A DNA stretch of 7,990 nt, taken from the NCBI GenBank assembly GCA_037445815.1, contig JBBIJV010000169.1, positions 1 to 7,990 on the forward strand. Direction: 5' to 3'. This document shows positions 1 through 6,935 of this stretch, in pieces (the first letter of the stretch is position 1; each line of letters opens with the position of its first letter). The notes below the pieces were generated by a model. That model had not been told where the DNA came from, searched no databases, and saw only the letters and a program-made list of their open reading frames with translations. Both the position numbers and the translations under genes were made by a program. The stretch comes from FEN-1219 sp037445815. GTDB lineage: Bacteria; Pseudomonadota; Gammaproteobacteria; Steroidobacterales; Rariloculaceae.

Positions 1-695
1 GCCGGCGCCGTCGCGGCCGGCGAAGCGCCCTTCGGCGCCGGCGTTGCCGGCGCACCCTCAGGCGCAGGCGGGAGCGCTTCCTCAGCCGCGGCGCCGCTCG
101 GTTGCAGCACGAGCAACGCATCGCCCGTCGAAACCTTGTCGCCGACGGCCACCTTGATCTCGAGCACGCGGCCCGCCTCCGGCGACGGCACGTCCATGCT
201 GGCCTTCTCGGTCTCGAGCGTGACGACGCCCTGCTCGGCCGCGACCTCCTCGCCCGGCTTCACGAGAACGTCGATGATCTCGACGCCAGAGAAGTCGCCC
301 AGGTCGGGCACGGTTACGACACGCGGCTCCTTCGGCGCCGAGGCGGCTCGAGGAGCGCGCTCGGCTGCGGGCGCGGCGGCAAGGCGCTCGAATTTGGGCT
401 GGCGCACCGTTCGATCGTCGTCGGGTCGCGTATCGCCTTCGTGCTCCGGCGTGGCGGCAGCCGCGCCCGCGGGCTCGAGCGTCGCGATGACGTGGCCGGC
501 CGACACCCGGTCGCCTTTCTTGACCTTGAGCGCCGTAATCTTTCCGGCGGCCGGCGAAGGAACGTCCATCGCGGCCTTTTCTGTCTCGAGCGTGACGAGC
601 CCCTGCTCCGCAGCCACCGTGTCGCCGGGTTGCACGAGAATTTCGATGATCTCGACGTCCGAAAAGTCACCTAGGTCGGGTACGACGACTTCCAC
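1..695 (-). CDS. aceF: Pyruvate dehydrogenase E2, dihydrolipoamide acetyltransferase (N-terminal part, cut by window edge)
   Basis: E2 core of the pyruvate dehydrogenase complex. Its swinging lipoyl arms carry the acetyl group from E1 to CoA. The 231 codons visible run open to the left edge. Two lipoyl domains can be read: residues about 1-78, with the lipoylation motif ETEKAAMDV (Lys40), and about 126-205, with ETEKASMDV (Lys164). Each begins with a VPDLGDF-type strand. An Ala/Pro/Glu-rich linker joins them and a second one starts before the edge. The subunit-binding and catalytic domains lie outside the window. The start is taken as GTG at 695-693: no better start exists before the VPDLGDF strand, and the frame is closed upstream by the aceE stop. 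No clear Shine-Dalgarno site precedes it, so translational coupling to aceE, whose stop is 15 nt away, is likely. The motif has Glu where many E2s have Asp (ETDKA). E2 of another 2-oxoacid dehydrogenase is unlikely beside aceE. Confidence 0.95.
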   Translation of the reverse strand, partial: MEVVVPDLGDFSDVEIIEILVQPGDTVAAEQGLVTLETEKAAMDVPSPAAGKITALKVKKGDRVSAGHVIATLEPAGAAAATPEHEGDTRPDDDRTVRQPKFERLAAAPAAERAPRAASAPKEPRVVTVPDLGDFSGVEIIDVLVKPGEEVAAEQGVVTLETEKASMDVPSPEAGRVLEIKVAVGDKVSTGDALLVLQPSGAAAEEALPPAPEGAPATPAPKGASPAATAP

Positions 696-710
696 GGCGA
701 GGGCGTCGGC

Positions 711-3401
711 TTACTGAGTGATGGGGTTCGGCTTGTCGGCGTCGACGCCGAGCTCGGCCATGGCTCTCGTCACCGTGCTCGCGTCGATGCTGCCGTCGTC
801 GGCGAGCGCCTTCAGCGCAGCGACGGCGATCGATTTACGATCGACCTCGAAGTGATGACGCAGCGCCTCGCGCCCGTCGCTTCGGCCGAAACCGTCCGTG
901 CCGAGCGCAACGTAGCGGCCCGGCACCCATTGACGGATCTGATCCGCGACGAGCTTCATGTAGTCCGTCGCGGCGACGAACGGTCCCGAGACGCCGGCGA
1001 GGCACGATTGCACGTAGCTCGACCGCGGCTCGCTGTCGGGATGGCGCCCGTTCCAGCGCTCCACGTCGAGCGCGTCGCGGCGCAGCTCGCTGAAGCTCGT
1101 GACGCTCCAGACGTCGGCCGGAATGTCGTAGCGCTGCTCGAGAATCTCGGCCGCCGCGAGCGCCTCGCGCAAGATCGTGCCCGAGCCCATCAGCTGCACG
1201 CGGACCTTGCCCTTGCCGCCCGTCTTGAGCCGATACATGCCGCGCAAGATCCCGTCGCGCGCTCCCTCCGGGAGCGCCGGGTGCGCGTAGTTCTCGTTCA
1301 TCACGGTGATGTAATAAAAGACACTCTCTTGCTCGACGCACATGCGCCGCAGGCCGTCTTGAATGATGACCGCGAGCTCGTAGTTGAAGCACGGGTCGTA
1401 GGCGCGGCAGTTCGGGATCGTCGTCGCGACGAGCTGGCTGTGACCGTCCTGGTGCTGCAAGCCCTCGCCGGCCAGCGTCGTGCGGCCGGCCGTGCCGCCG
1501 AGCAGGAAGCCGCGCGCACGCGAGTCTCCGCCGGCCCACGCGAAGTCGCCGATGCGCTGGAAGCCGAACATCGAGTAGTAGATATAGAAAGGAATCATCT
1601 GCACGCCGTGATTCGCGTACGACGTGGCCGCGGCGATCCACGAGCAGTAAGACCCTCCCTCGTTGATGCCCTCCTCGAGAATCTGGCCCTTCTTGTCTTC
1701 CTTGTAGTACGAGAGCTGGTCGGCGTCTTGCGGCGTATAGAGCTGGCCGAGCGACGAATAAATGCCCACTTGCCTGAACATGCCTTCCATGCCGAACGTG
1801 CGCGCCTCGTCCGGCACGATCGGCACGATGCGCGGGCCGATCGCCTTGTCGCGCAGCAACGCCGTCAGGATGCGCACGAACGCCATCGTCGTAGAGAACT
1901 CGCGATCGCCGCTGCCCTCGAGCTGGCTCTTGAAGAAATCGAGGTCCGGCACTTGAAGCGGCTCGGCCTTCGTGCGGCGCACCGGCAGGAATCCGCCGAG
2001 CTTCGCCCGCTGTGCCTTGAGATAACGCATCTCCTCGCTGTCCTCGGGCGGCTTGTAGTACTTGAGCGCCGCGAGCTCCTCGTCGGAGATCGGCACATGG
2101 AAGCGGTCGCGGAAGCGCCGCAGATCGTCGTCGTCGAGCTTCTTTTTCTGGTGCGTGATGTTAGCGGCTTCGCCGGCCTCGCCCATGCCGAAGCCTTTCA
2201 CGGTCTTCGCGAGAATCACCGTCGGCCGGTCCTTGTGATTCACGGCCGCTTGATACGCCGCGTACACCTTCACGGGATCGTGACCGCCGCGGTTCAAGTG
2301 CCAGATGTCCTCGTCGGACAAGTGCGCGACCATCGCTTTGAGCTCGGGATGGCGGCCGAAGAAGTGCTCGCGCGTATAGGCGCCGCCCTTCGCTTTGAAC
2401 GCCTGATACTCGCCGTCGACGCACTCTTCCATCGTCTTGCGGAGTATTCCGCTGTGATCGCGTGCGAGCAGCGGGTCCCAGCGCGACCCCCAAATGACCT
2501 TGATCACGTTCCAGCCGGCGCCCTGATACGCGGCCTCGAGCTCTTGAATGATCTTGCCGTTGCCGCGCACGGGGCCGTCCAGGCGCTGCAAGTTGCAGTT
2601 GATGACGAAGATCAAATTGTCGAGGCGCTCGCGAACCGGCATCGTGATGGCGCCCATCGATTCCGGCTCGTCCGTCTCGCCGTCGCCCAAGAAGCACCAA
2701 ACCTTGCGATCCGACGGCGGGATGATGCCGCGATGCTCGAGGTAGCGCATGAAGCGCGCCTGGTAGATCGCCATCATCGGCCCCAAACCCATCGACACCG
2801 TTGGGAACTGCCAGAACTCCGGCATCAGCCACGGATGCGGATACGACGACAGTCCCTTACCCCCGCCCGCAACTTCGCGGCGGAAGTTGTTCAAGTTGTT
2901 CTCGTCGAGTCGTCCTTCGAGGAAGGCACGCGCGTAAATGCCCGGCGACGAATGCCCCTGAAAGTAAACGAGGTCGCCGCCGTGGCCGGCCGTCGGTGCA
3001 CGCCAAAAATGATTGAACCCGACCTCGTAGAGCGTCGCCGACGACGCGTAGCTCGCGATGTGCCCGCCATACTCGGAGCTCACTCGGTTCGCGTGGACGA
3101 CCATCGCCATCGCGTTCCAGCGGATGTACGCTTCGATGCGCCGCTCGATCGCGCGGTCCCCCGGATATTCGGGCTGCTGCCCTACGGGGATCGTATTGAG
3201 GTAGGCCGTGTTAGGGCTATACGGCAAATACGCGCCGGACCGCCGCGCATGGTCGATCATGCACTCGAGCAAAAAATGAGCCCGCTCGGCGCCGTGCACC
3301 CTGAGCACGGAGTCGATCGACTCTAGCCATTCTTGCGTTTCGTCGGGGTCGACGTCGTCGCCGCGAAGGGCGATCAACGGCAGCGGTCGTGCAGTCGCCA
3401 T
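711..3401 (-). CDS. aceE: Pyruvate dehydrogenase E1 component, homodimeric type
   Basis: Thiamine-diphosphate-dependent decarboxylase that converts pyruvate to a hydroxyethyl-ThDP intermediate and acetylates the lipoyl groups of E2. Cytoplasmic. At 896 residues it is close to E. coli AceE (887). The ThDP/Mg motif is plain: GDGETDEPES from residue 239, closed by NCN at 268-270. Further family blocks are NRGGHDP near 370-376, the mobile-loop block EAANITHQKKK with His417 (equivalent to the catalytic-loop His of E. coli AceE), PDEARTFGMEGMFRQ, and the C-terminal half GEGLQHQDGHS. ATG at 3401-3399 is preceded by GGAG (3413-3416) with an 11-nt spacer, a little long. aceF follows in the same frame after a 15-nt gap, so the two form an operon. 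A divergent promoter region separates it from the M17 peptidase gene. No frameshift or missing block is seen. The alpha/beta heterodimeric E1 type is excluded by the length and motifs. Confidence 0.97.
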   Translation of the reverse strand: MATARPLPLIALRGDDVDPDETQEWLESIDSVLRVHGAERAHFLLECMIDHARRSGAYLPYSPNTAYLNTIPVGQQPEYPGDRAIERRIEAYIRWNAMAMVVHANRVSSEYGGHIASYASSATLYEVGFNHFWRAPTAGHGGDLVYFQGHSSPGIYARAFLEGRLDENNLNNFRREVAGGGKGLSSYPHPWLMPEFWQFPTVSMGLGPMMAIYQARFMRYLEHRGIIPPSDRKVWCFLGDGETDEPESMGAITMPVRERLDNLIFVINCNLQRLDGPVRGNGKIIQELEAAYQGAGWNVIKVIWGSRWDPLLARDHSGILRKTMEECVDGEYQAFKAKGGAYTREHFFGRHPELKAMVAHLSDEDIWHLNRGGHDPVKVYAAYQAAVNHKDRPTVILAKTVKGFGMGEAGEAANITHQKKKLDDDDLRRFRDRFHVPISDEELAALKYYKPPEDSEEMRYLKAQRAKLGGFLPVRRTKAEPLQVPDLDFFKSQLEGSGDREFSTTMAFVRILTALLRDKAIGPRIVPIVPDEARTFGMEGMFRQVGIYSSLGQLYTPQDADQLSYYKEDKKGQILEEGINEGGSYCSWIAAATSYANHGVQMIPFYIYYSMFGFQRIGDFAWAGGDSRARGFLLGGTAGRTTLAGEGLQHQDGHSQLVATTIPNCRAYDPCFNYELAVIIQDGLRRMCVEQESVFYYITVMNENYAHPALPEGARDGILRGMYRLKTGGKGKVRVQLMGSGTILREALAAAEILEQRYDIPADVWSVTSFSELRRDALDVERWNGRHPDSEPRSSYVQSCLAGVSGPFVAATDYMKLVADQIRQWVPGRYVALGTDGFGRSDGREALRHHFEVDRKSIAVAALKALADDGSIDASTVTRAMAELGVDADKPNPITQ

Positions 3402-3499
3402 GAAAAACCGTACTCCACTTGGACGGACAACGAACTGGGCCTAAGAAAACGCGCTCGGACGAAATCCTGCTACGATGCGAGCCCCGCTCGTCAAGCCAC

Positions 3500-3527
3500 C
3501 TGACCCCCGCTCCTGCGGGGCTATGAT
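3500..3527 (+). promoter_or_regulatory. Candidate promoter for the M17 peptidase-rnt operon, with palindromic spacer
   Basis: CTGACC (3500-3505), a 16-nt gap and TATGAT (3522-3527) make a plausible -35/-10 pair, with the -10 matching consensus at 5 of 6 positions. The start of transcription would be near 3534, giving a leader of roughly 60 nt. The spacer is almost entirely the perfect palindrome CCCCGC-TCCT-GCGGGG (3505-3520). The motif CCCCGCTC occurs a second time at 3482-3489, 23 nt upstream in the same orientation. A regulator-binding site is possible but no known operator was recognised. Confidence 0.33.
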
Positions 3528-3551
3528 CGGGTTTTGTAGAAAGAGGGTCAA
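3523..3551 (-). promoter_or_regulatory. Candidate sigma70-type promoter for aceE-aceF
   Basis: On the minus strand, TTGACC (3551-3546) is followed after 17 nt by GATCAT (3528-3523), about 120 nt upstream of the aceE start. The -10 box overlaps the candidate -10 of the divergent peptidase promoter, so the two would compete or be co-regulated. A second, weaker candidate nearer the gene is TTGACG (3494-3489) with TAGCAG 16 nt on. No PdhR-type operator was recognised. This rests on consensus matching only. Confidence 0.3.
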
Positions 3552-3595
3552 GGCAAAAGAGCCCGCGTCATAAAGCTCGAATCGATGGCCGCCCG

Positions 3596-5113
3596 ATGAT
3601 CGAATTGCCCCACTTCTCGCCGCTGCGCGCGACGGCGACCAAGCTCCCGCCGAATCGCGAAGCGCTCGACCGCCTAGACCATTTGCTCGTCGTTGCGCCG
3701 CGCGACGACGACTCCGCGCTCGCACGCTTGCCGCACGGCAAGCGGCTCGCGACGCTGCGCGCGCGGGCCGCGAGAAACGGCGACGATTTCGCGTGCTCGC
3801 GCGCGCCGAACGCGCGCGCCACGGGGCTCACCGTCGGGACGTTCGCGGCCGAGCGCGGATTTGCGGCGCTCTCTTGGGCCGCCAAAGCCGTGCGCGAATG
3901 CTTGCGCGACAAGCCGCGCTCGCTCGGCATCGCCTTGGCGGGACTTCGCGCCGACGCCGAGCGCGCGGCGGCCGAGAGCCTCCTCGCGGCCGCGGGCGCC
4001 GCGGCCTTCGCGTTGCCGAATTTCAAATCGAAGACGGCGCGGGCCCCGCGGCTCGGGACCGTCCGCGTGTTCGGCGCCCGCGAGGCAATCGACCTTCGTT
4101 CGGCGCGCGCACAAACCTTGGGCAACAACGTCGCCCGCTGGTTCACTGCGCTGCCGCCGAACATGCTCACGACCGGCACGTACCGCGAGTGCATCGAGCA
4201 GATCGCGAAAGCGCGCGGACTCTCGGCCCGTTTTTTCGGCGAGCGCGACCTCAAGAAACTCGGCGCCGGCGCCTTTCTCGCCGTTGCCCAAGGCAATGCC
4301 ACGCGCGACGCCGGCATCGTGCAGCTCAAATACCGCCCGGACCGGACGGCCGGCGCTACGTTGGCCCTCGTCGGCAAAGGCGTGGTGTTCGACACGGGCG
4401 GCACGAATTTGAAGCCGTTCACCGGCATGCTCGAAATGCACACCGACATGCAGGGCAGCGCCGTCGCGCTCGGTACGCTGCTCGCGCTCGCGGAGCTCGG
4501 CGTGCCGTTCGGCGTCGACGCGTGGATCGCGATCACCGAGAACCGCCTGGGCGCCGACGCCTACAAGCCGCAGGATCTCGTCAAAGCGTTGAACGGCACG
4601 ACGATTCAAGTGATCCATACGGACGCCGAAGGACGCATGGTGCTCGCCGACACGCTCGCGCTCGCCGCGCGCGAGAAGCCGGCCGTCATCATCGACTACG
4701 CCACGCTGACCGGAAGCTGCGTCTCCGCGCTGACCGAACGCTATTCCGGGGTGTTCACGAACCGCCGGCCGGCGAACGCGTTGCTCGAGCGGGCCGGCGC
4801 GGAAAGCGGCGAGCGCGTCTGGCCATTTCCCATGGACGAGGACTACGACGAGCTCTTGAAAAGCGACATCGCGGACGTCAAGCAGTGCAGCGTCGAGACC
4901 GCCGGCGACCACATCTTGGGCGCCCGTTTCCTGTCGCGCTTCGTGCCCAAAGACATTCCGTGGATCCACGTCGACTTGAGCGCGGGACAGCACAAGGGCG
5001 GCCTCGCGCACGTTCCGACGGACATCACGGGTTTCGGAGTGCGGCTCACCGTCGAGCTCCTGACACGGACGACGGCAGGCCCGAGCGATCTTGCCAGGAG
5101 GCTCGAGGCGTGA
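3596..5113 (+). CDS. M17 family leucyl aminopeptidase (PepA-like)
   Basis: Two-metal cytoplasmic aminopeptidase that releases N-terminal residues from peptides. It has 505 residues, as expected for M17. The N-terminal domain (about 1-160) is poorly conserved and the C-terminal catalytic domain starts near 170. Candidate metal ligands and catalytic residues are Lys261 (VGKG), Asp266 (FDTGG), Lys273 (NLKP), Asp284 (HTDMQG), Asp343, Glu345 and Arg347 (TDAEGR). The spacing between these is identical to that of bovine lens aminopeptidase and E. coli PepA. The signature reads HTDAEGRM instead of the usual NTDAEGR(L/M), so His341 replaces Asn, and HTDMQGS replaces the common KGDMGGA. The start is ATG at 3596. 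An out-of-frame ATG at 3585 was passed over, and the Shine-Dalgarno signal is weak. The stop overlaps the rnt start by 4 nt. Whether the ortholog is PepA, PepB or a third M17 subfamily is not decided, so no symbol is given. Confidence 0.93.
   Translation: MIELPHFSPLRATATKLPPNREALDRLDHLLVVAPRDDDSALARLPHGKRLATLRARAARNGDDFACSRAPNARATGLTVGTFAAERGFAALSWAAKAVRECLRDKPRSLGIALAGLRADAERAAAESLLAAAGAAAFALPNFKSKTARAPRLGTVRVFGAREAIDLRSARAQTLGNNVARWFTALPPNMLTTGTYRECIEQIAKARGLSARFFGERDLKKLGAGAFLAVAQGNATRDAGIVQLKYRPDRTAGATLALVGKGVVFDTGGTNLKPFTGMLEMHTDMQGSAVALGTLLALAELGVPFGVDAWIAITENRLGADAYKPQDLVKALNGTTIQVIHTDAEGRMVLADTLALAAREKPAVIIDYATLTGSCVSALTERYSGVFTNRRPANALLERAGAESGERVWPFPMDEDYDELLKSDIADVKQCSVETAGDHILGARFLSRFVPKDIPWIHVDLSAGQHKGGLAHVPTDITGFGVRLTVELLTRTTAGPSDLARRLEA
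5096..5101 (+). promoter_or_regulatory. Ribosome binding site of rnt
   Basis: A perfect AGGAGG lies inside the end of the M17 peptidase gene, 8 nt before GTG at 5110. It fixes the rnt start at this GTG even though the reading frame is open for more than 1.3 kb further upstream. Confidence 0.85.
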
Positions 5114-5754
5114 GCGAAGAGGCCGTAGCATCCGTCGACGAAGCGAACCTGCCGCCGATCGCTGCGCGGTTCCGCGGGTTCTTGCCCGTCATCGTCGACG
5201 TGGAGACGGGCGGATTCAATTGGACCACCGACGCGTTGCTCGAGATCGCGGCCGTGTTCGTGCGGTTCAACGCCGCCGGCGACCTCGAGCTCGCGGATCA
5301 TCACCGCTACATCGTCAAGCCGTTCGAAGGCTCGCGGCTCGACCCCGCGTCGCTGCAAGTGACGGGAATCGATCCGTTTCACCCGCTGCGGCCCGCCATC
5401 GACGAGGCCGACGCGCTTCGCGCGCTGTTTCAGGAGGTGCGCAAAGAGCTGAAACCGTCGGGCTGTACGCGCGCCGTGCTGGTGGGGCACAACTCGTTTT
5501 TCGATCTACAGTTCTTGAACGCGGCCGTCGAGCGCACGGGCATCAAGCGCAATCCGTTTCACCCGTTCTCGAGCTTCGACACGGCAACGCTGGCCGGAGT
5601 CGCGTTCGGCCAGACCGTCCTGAGCCGCGCCGTCGCGGCCGCCGGTTTCAACTGGGAGGAAGACCGCGCACACTCGGCTCTCTATGACGCCGAAATGACT
5701 GCGCGGCTATTTTGTGCCGTGGTGAATCGCTTTCGCGAGGTCTACGAGCGCTGA
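5110..5754 (+). CDS. rnt: Ribonuclease T (DEDDh 3'-5' exoribonuclease)
   Basis: Trims the 3' ends of tRNA and other stable RNAs, and takes part in the end-turnover of tRNA CCA. It belongs to the DnaQ/DEDDh exonuclease fold and acts as a homodimer. The product is 214 residues (E. coli 215). Exo I is VIVDVETGGF with Asp30 and Glu32, Exo II is GHNSFFDLQFL with Asp132, and Exo III is HSALYDAEMTA with His188 and Asp193. All five catalytic positions are offset by exactly seven from the E. coli residues (23, 25, 125, 181, 186), so the active site is complete. The GTG start overlaps the peptidase stop (GTGA) and has a perfect AGGAGG 8 nt upstream, so the two genes are translationally coupled. The 3' end converges on grxD. 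In E. coli, rnt and grxD are also near neighbours, which supports vertical inheritance of this block. An exonuclease subunit of DNA polymerase III is unlikely given the RNase-T-specific blocks. Confidence 0.97.
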   Translation: MSEEAVASVDEANLPPIAARFRGFLPVIVDVETGGFNWTTDALLEIAAVFVRFNAAGDLELADHHRYIVKPFEGSRLDPASLQVTGIDPFHPLRPAIDEADALRALFQEVRKELKPSGCTRAVLVGHNSFFDLQFLNAAVERTGIKRNPFHPFSSFDTATLAGVAFGQTVLSRAVAAAGFNWEEDRAHSALYDAEMTARLFCAVVNRFREVYER

Positions 5755-5756
5755 CG

Positions 5757-6089
5757 TCATTGCGCAGCGGCCGCGGGCGCGCCGGCCTCGCTCAAGATCT
5801 TTTGCAGCTCGCCCGACTCGTAGAGCTCGACGGTGATGTCGCATCCGCCGATGAGCTCGCCGTTGACATAGAGCTGCGGAAACGTCGGCCAGTTCGAGTA
5901 CACCTTGAGGCCCTCGCGAATCTCGGGGTCTTCGAAGATGTTGACGTAGGCGAACTTTGCACCGGCGGCGCGTAGAACGCTGACCGTCTTCGCCGAAAAA
6001 CCGCACTGCGGGAAATCCGGTGTTCCCTTCATGTACAGCAACACAGGGTAGCTCGAAAGTTGCTGCTTGATCCGTTCGTTGACATCCAT
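5757..6089 (-). CDS. grxD: Monothiol glutaredoxin, Grx4/GrxD type
   Basis: CGFS-type glutaredoxin that binds a [2Fe-2S] cluster with glutathione and delivers or stores Fe-S clusters, often with BolA partners. Cytoplasmic. It has 110 residues (E. coli GrxD 115). Cys29 in the CGFS active site follows the MKGTPDFPQ lead, with Lys21 as the glutathione-contacting Lys. WPTFPQLYVNGELIGGCDI (from residue 67) is the family's glutathione-binding half. The C-terminus is a short Ala-rich tail. ATG at 6089-6087 has GAGG at 6103-6100, with a 10-nt spacer. The gene faces rnt tail to tail with 2 nt between stops. Its promoter must lie in 6090-6160, but I could not pick out convincing -35/-10 boxes on this strand. 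Confidence 0.97.
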   Translation of the reverse strand: MDVNERIKQQLSSYPVLLYMKGTPDFPQCGFSAKTVSVLRAAGAKFAYVNIFEDPEIREGLKVYSNWPTFPQLYVNGELIGGCDITVELYESGELQKILSEAGAPAAAAQ

Positions 6090-6148
6090 GGTATGGAATC
6101 CTCGGGTTGCTACACCGCGTTGCGGCCGCTAGGTATACGCCGCGCTCG

Positions 6149-6177
6149 TTGAACTGCGTCGGTGTCTCACCTATTCT
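6149..6177 (+). promoter_or_regulatory. Candidate sigma70-type promoter for the PuuD-like gene
   Basis: TTGAAC (6149-6154) and TATTCT (6172-6177) are separated by exactly 17 nt, each matching consensus at 4 of 6 positions. Transcription would start near 6184 and leave a leader of about 80 nt before ATG at 6267. The region 6090-6266 between the divergent grxD and this gene has no other recognisable gene. This rests on consensus matching only. Confidence 0.35.
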
Positions 6178-6266
6178 TCTTCAGTCTTTGGAACGGGGCA
6201 AGACCCGTGCCAGAGCGCCGACGACAAACGCAAGAAAAGGTCAAGTCCCGTCAGGGGGAGGTCTCC

Positions 6267-6851
6267 ATGAACCCATTGAATACGATTCAAGGCACCATTA
6301 TCACCGGCGTTGTGCTTGCGATCGTGATTGCGCTCGTCACGATGGGAATCAGCGTCAACGAGCTCAGCTTGATCGTCTGGCTCCACGTGCTAGCGGGCAT
6401 CACCTGGATCGGTCTCCTCTACTACTTCAATTTCGTGCAGGTTCCGGCCCTCGCGGCCGCGGCCAAGGATCAGGGGCGGCCCCGGCGGCGCCGCATCAGC
6501 AAGTACGTTGCTCCGCGCGCGCTCTTGTGGTTTCGCTGGGGTGCCGTATTCACCTGGCTCACGGGCGCTGCCTACCTGTTGCGCACCGGGCTGTTCGACG
6601 ACGCCTTCCTGCTGCGGCCGGCGGGGCTCACGATCGGTGTCGGCGCATGGCTCGGCACGATCATGCTGTTCAACGTCTGGGTGTTCATTTGGCCGAATCA
6701 GAAGAAGGTCTTGGGGCTGGTCGAGGCCACGGCCGACGAAATCGCCAAGGCGCGCCGCGTCGCTTTCATTGCGTCGCGCACGAACACCGTGCTGTCGATC
6801 CCGATGCTCATGAGCATGGTCGGCTTCGGTCACGGAGGCTTTTTCCTTTAG
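6267..6851 (+). CDS. Multi-pass membrane protein resembling the PuuD urate hydroxylase membrane domain
   Basis: A 194-residue inner-membrane protein. Hydrophobic segments lie at about 9-28, 34-58, 84-105, 122-142 and, weaker, 174-187. A basic stretch (RPRRRR, 71-76) lies between the second and third and is probably cytoplasmic. The blocks WLHVLAGITWIG (His40), WFRWGAVFTWLTG, GAWLGTIMLFNVWVFIWPNQKKV and SRTNTVLSIPMLMSM resemble those of the urate oxidase N-terminal (PuuD-type) family, which in full-length PuuD precedes a cytochrome c domain. Here no cytochrome c domain or CXXCH motif is present and the gene ends at the last membrane block, so uricase activity cannot be assumed. The start at ATG 6267 is chosen over the open frame to 6162 because GGGGGAGG (6254-6261) sits 5 nt before it and the extension is Arg/Gln-rich and unlike the family. 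The gene is followed by a strong hairpin and then nadC. Family assignment is from recalled motifs. Confidence 0.6.
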   Translation: MNPLNTIQGTIITGVVLAIVIALVTMGISVNELSLIVWLHVLAGITWIGLLYYFNFVQVPALAAAAKDQGRPRRRRISKYVAPRALLWFRWGAVFTWLTGAAYLLRTGLFDDAFLLRPAGLTIGVGAWLGTIMLFNVWVFIWPNQKKVLGLVEATADEIAKARRVAFIASRTNTVLSIPMLMSMVGFGHGGFFL

Positions 6852-6872
6852 CCGTCGCCTTTGCGCTCGAAT

Positions 6873-6909
6873 CGAGGGCCCGGACAGGCGTACGCTTTCC
6901 GGGTCCTCG
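6873..6909 (+). terminator. Strong hairpin between the PuuD-like gene and nadC, possible terminator or leader structure
   Basis: A 12-bp stem with a single G-U pair (arms CGAGGGCCCGGA 6873-6884 and TCCGGGTCCTCG 6898-6909) closes a 13-nt loop that contains the palindrome GCGTACGC. It lies 22 nt after the upstream stop and 26 nt before the nadC ATG. What follows is only CCGTTTCT, not a real T-tract, so a classical Rho-independent terminator is doubtful. It may instead act as a processing or 3'-stabilising structure, or as part of the nadC leader. Confidence 0.5.
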
Positions 6910-6935
6910 CCGTTTCTGGACCGTTGAAAGCACCC

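Noticed and set aside
852..3326. 824-codon open frame on the plus strand, antisense to aceE
   Set aside because: It lies entirely opposite a certain aceE. Its product is Arg/Ala/His/Val-rich with no family motif, which is the usual product of GC-biased third positions read in antisense.
3793..5109. Long N-terminal extension of the rnt frame
   Set aside because: It overlaps the peptidase gene in another frame and is Arg-rich with no motifs. A perfect AGGAGG before GTG 5110 and the 214-residue length fix the true start.
3674..5131. 485-codon minus-strand frame opposite the M17 peptidase
   Set aside because: Arg/Gly/Ala-rich shadow frame without recognisable domains, opposite a gene whose active-site residues are all in place.
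6162..6266. 35-codon N-terminal extension of the PuuD-like protein
   Set aside because: The extension is charged and unlike the family, it overlaps the candidate -10 box, and GGGGGAGG sits directly before ATG 6267.
6861..6935. TTG-initiated extension of nadC
   Set aside because: It would translate through the 12-bp hairpin and add residues not found at the start of NadC proteins; ATG 6936 begins where homology begins.
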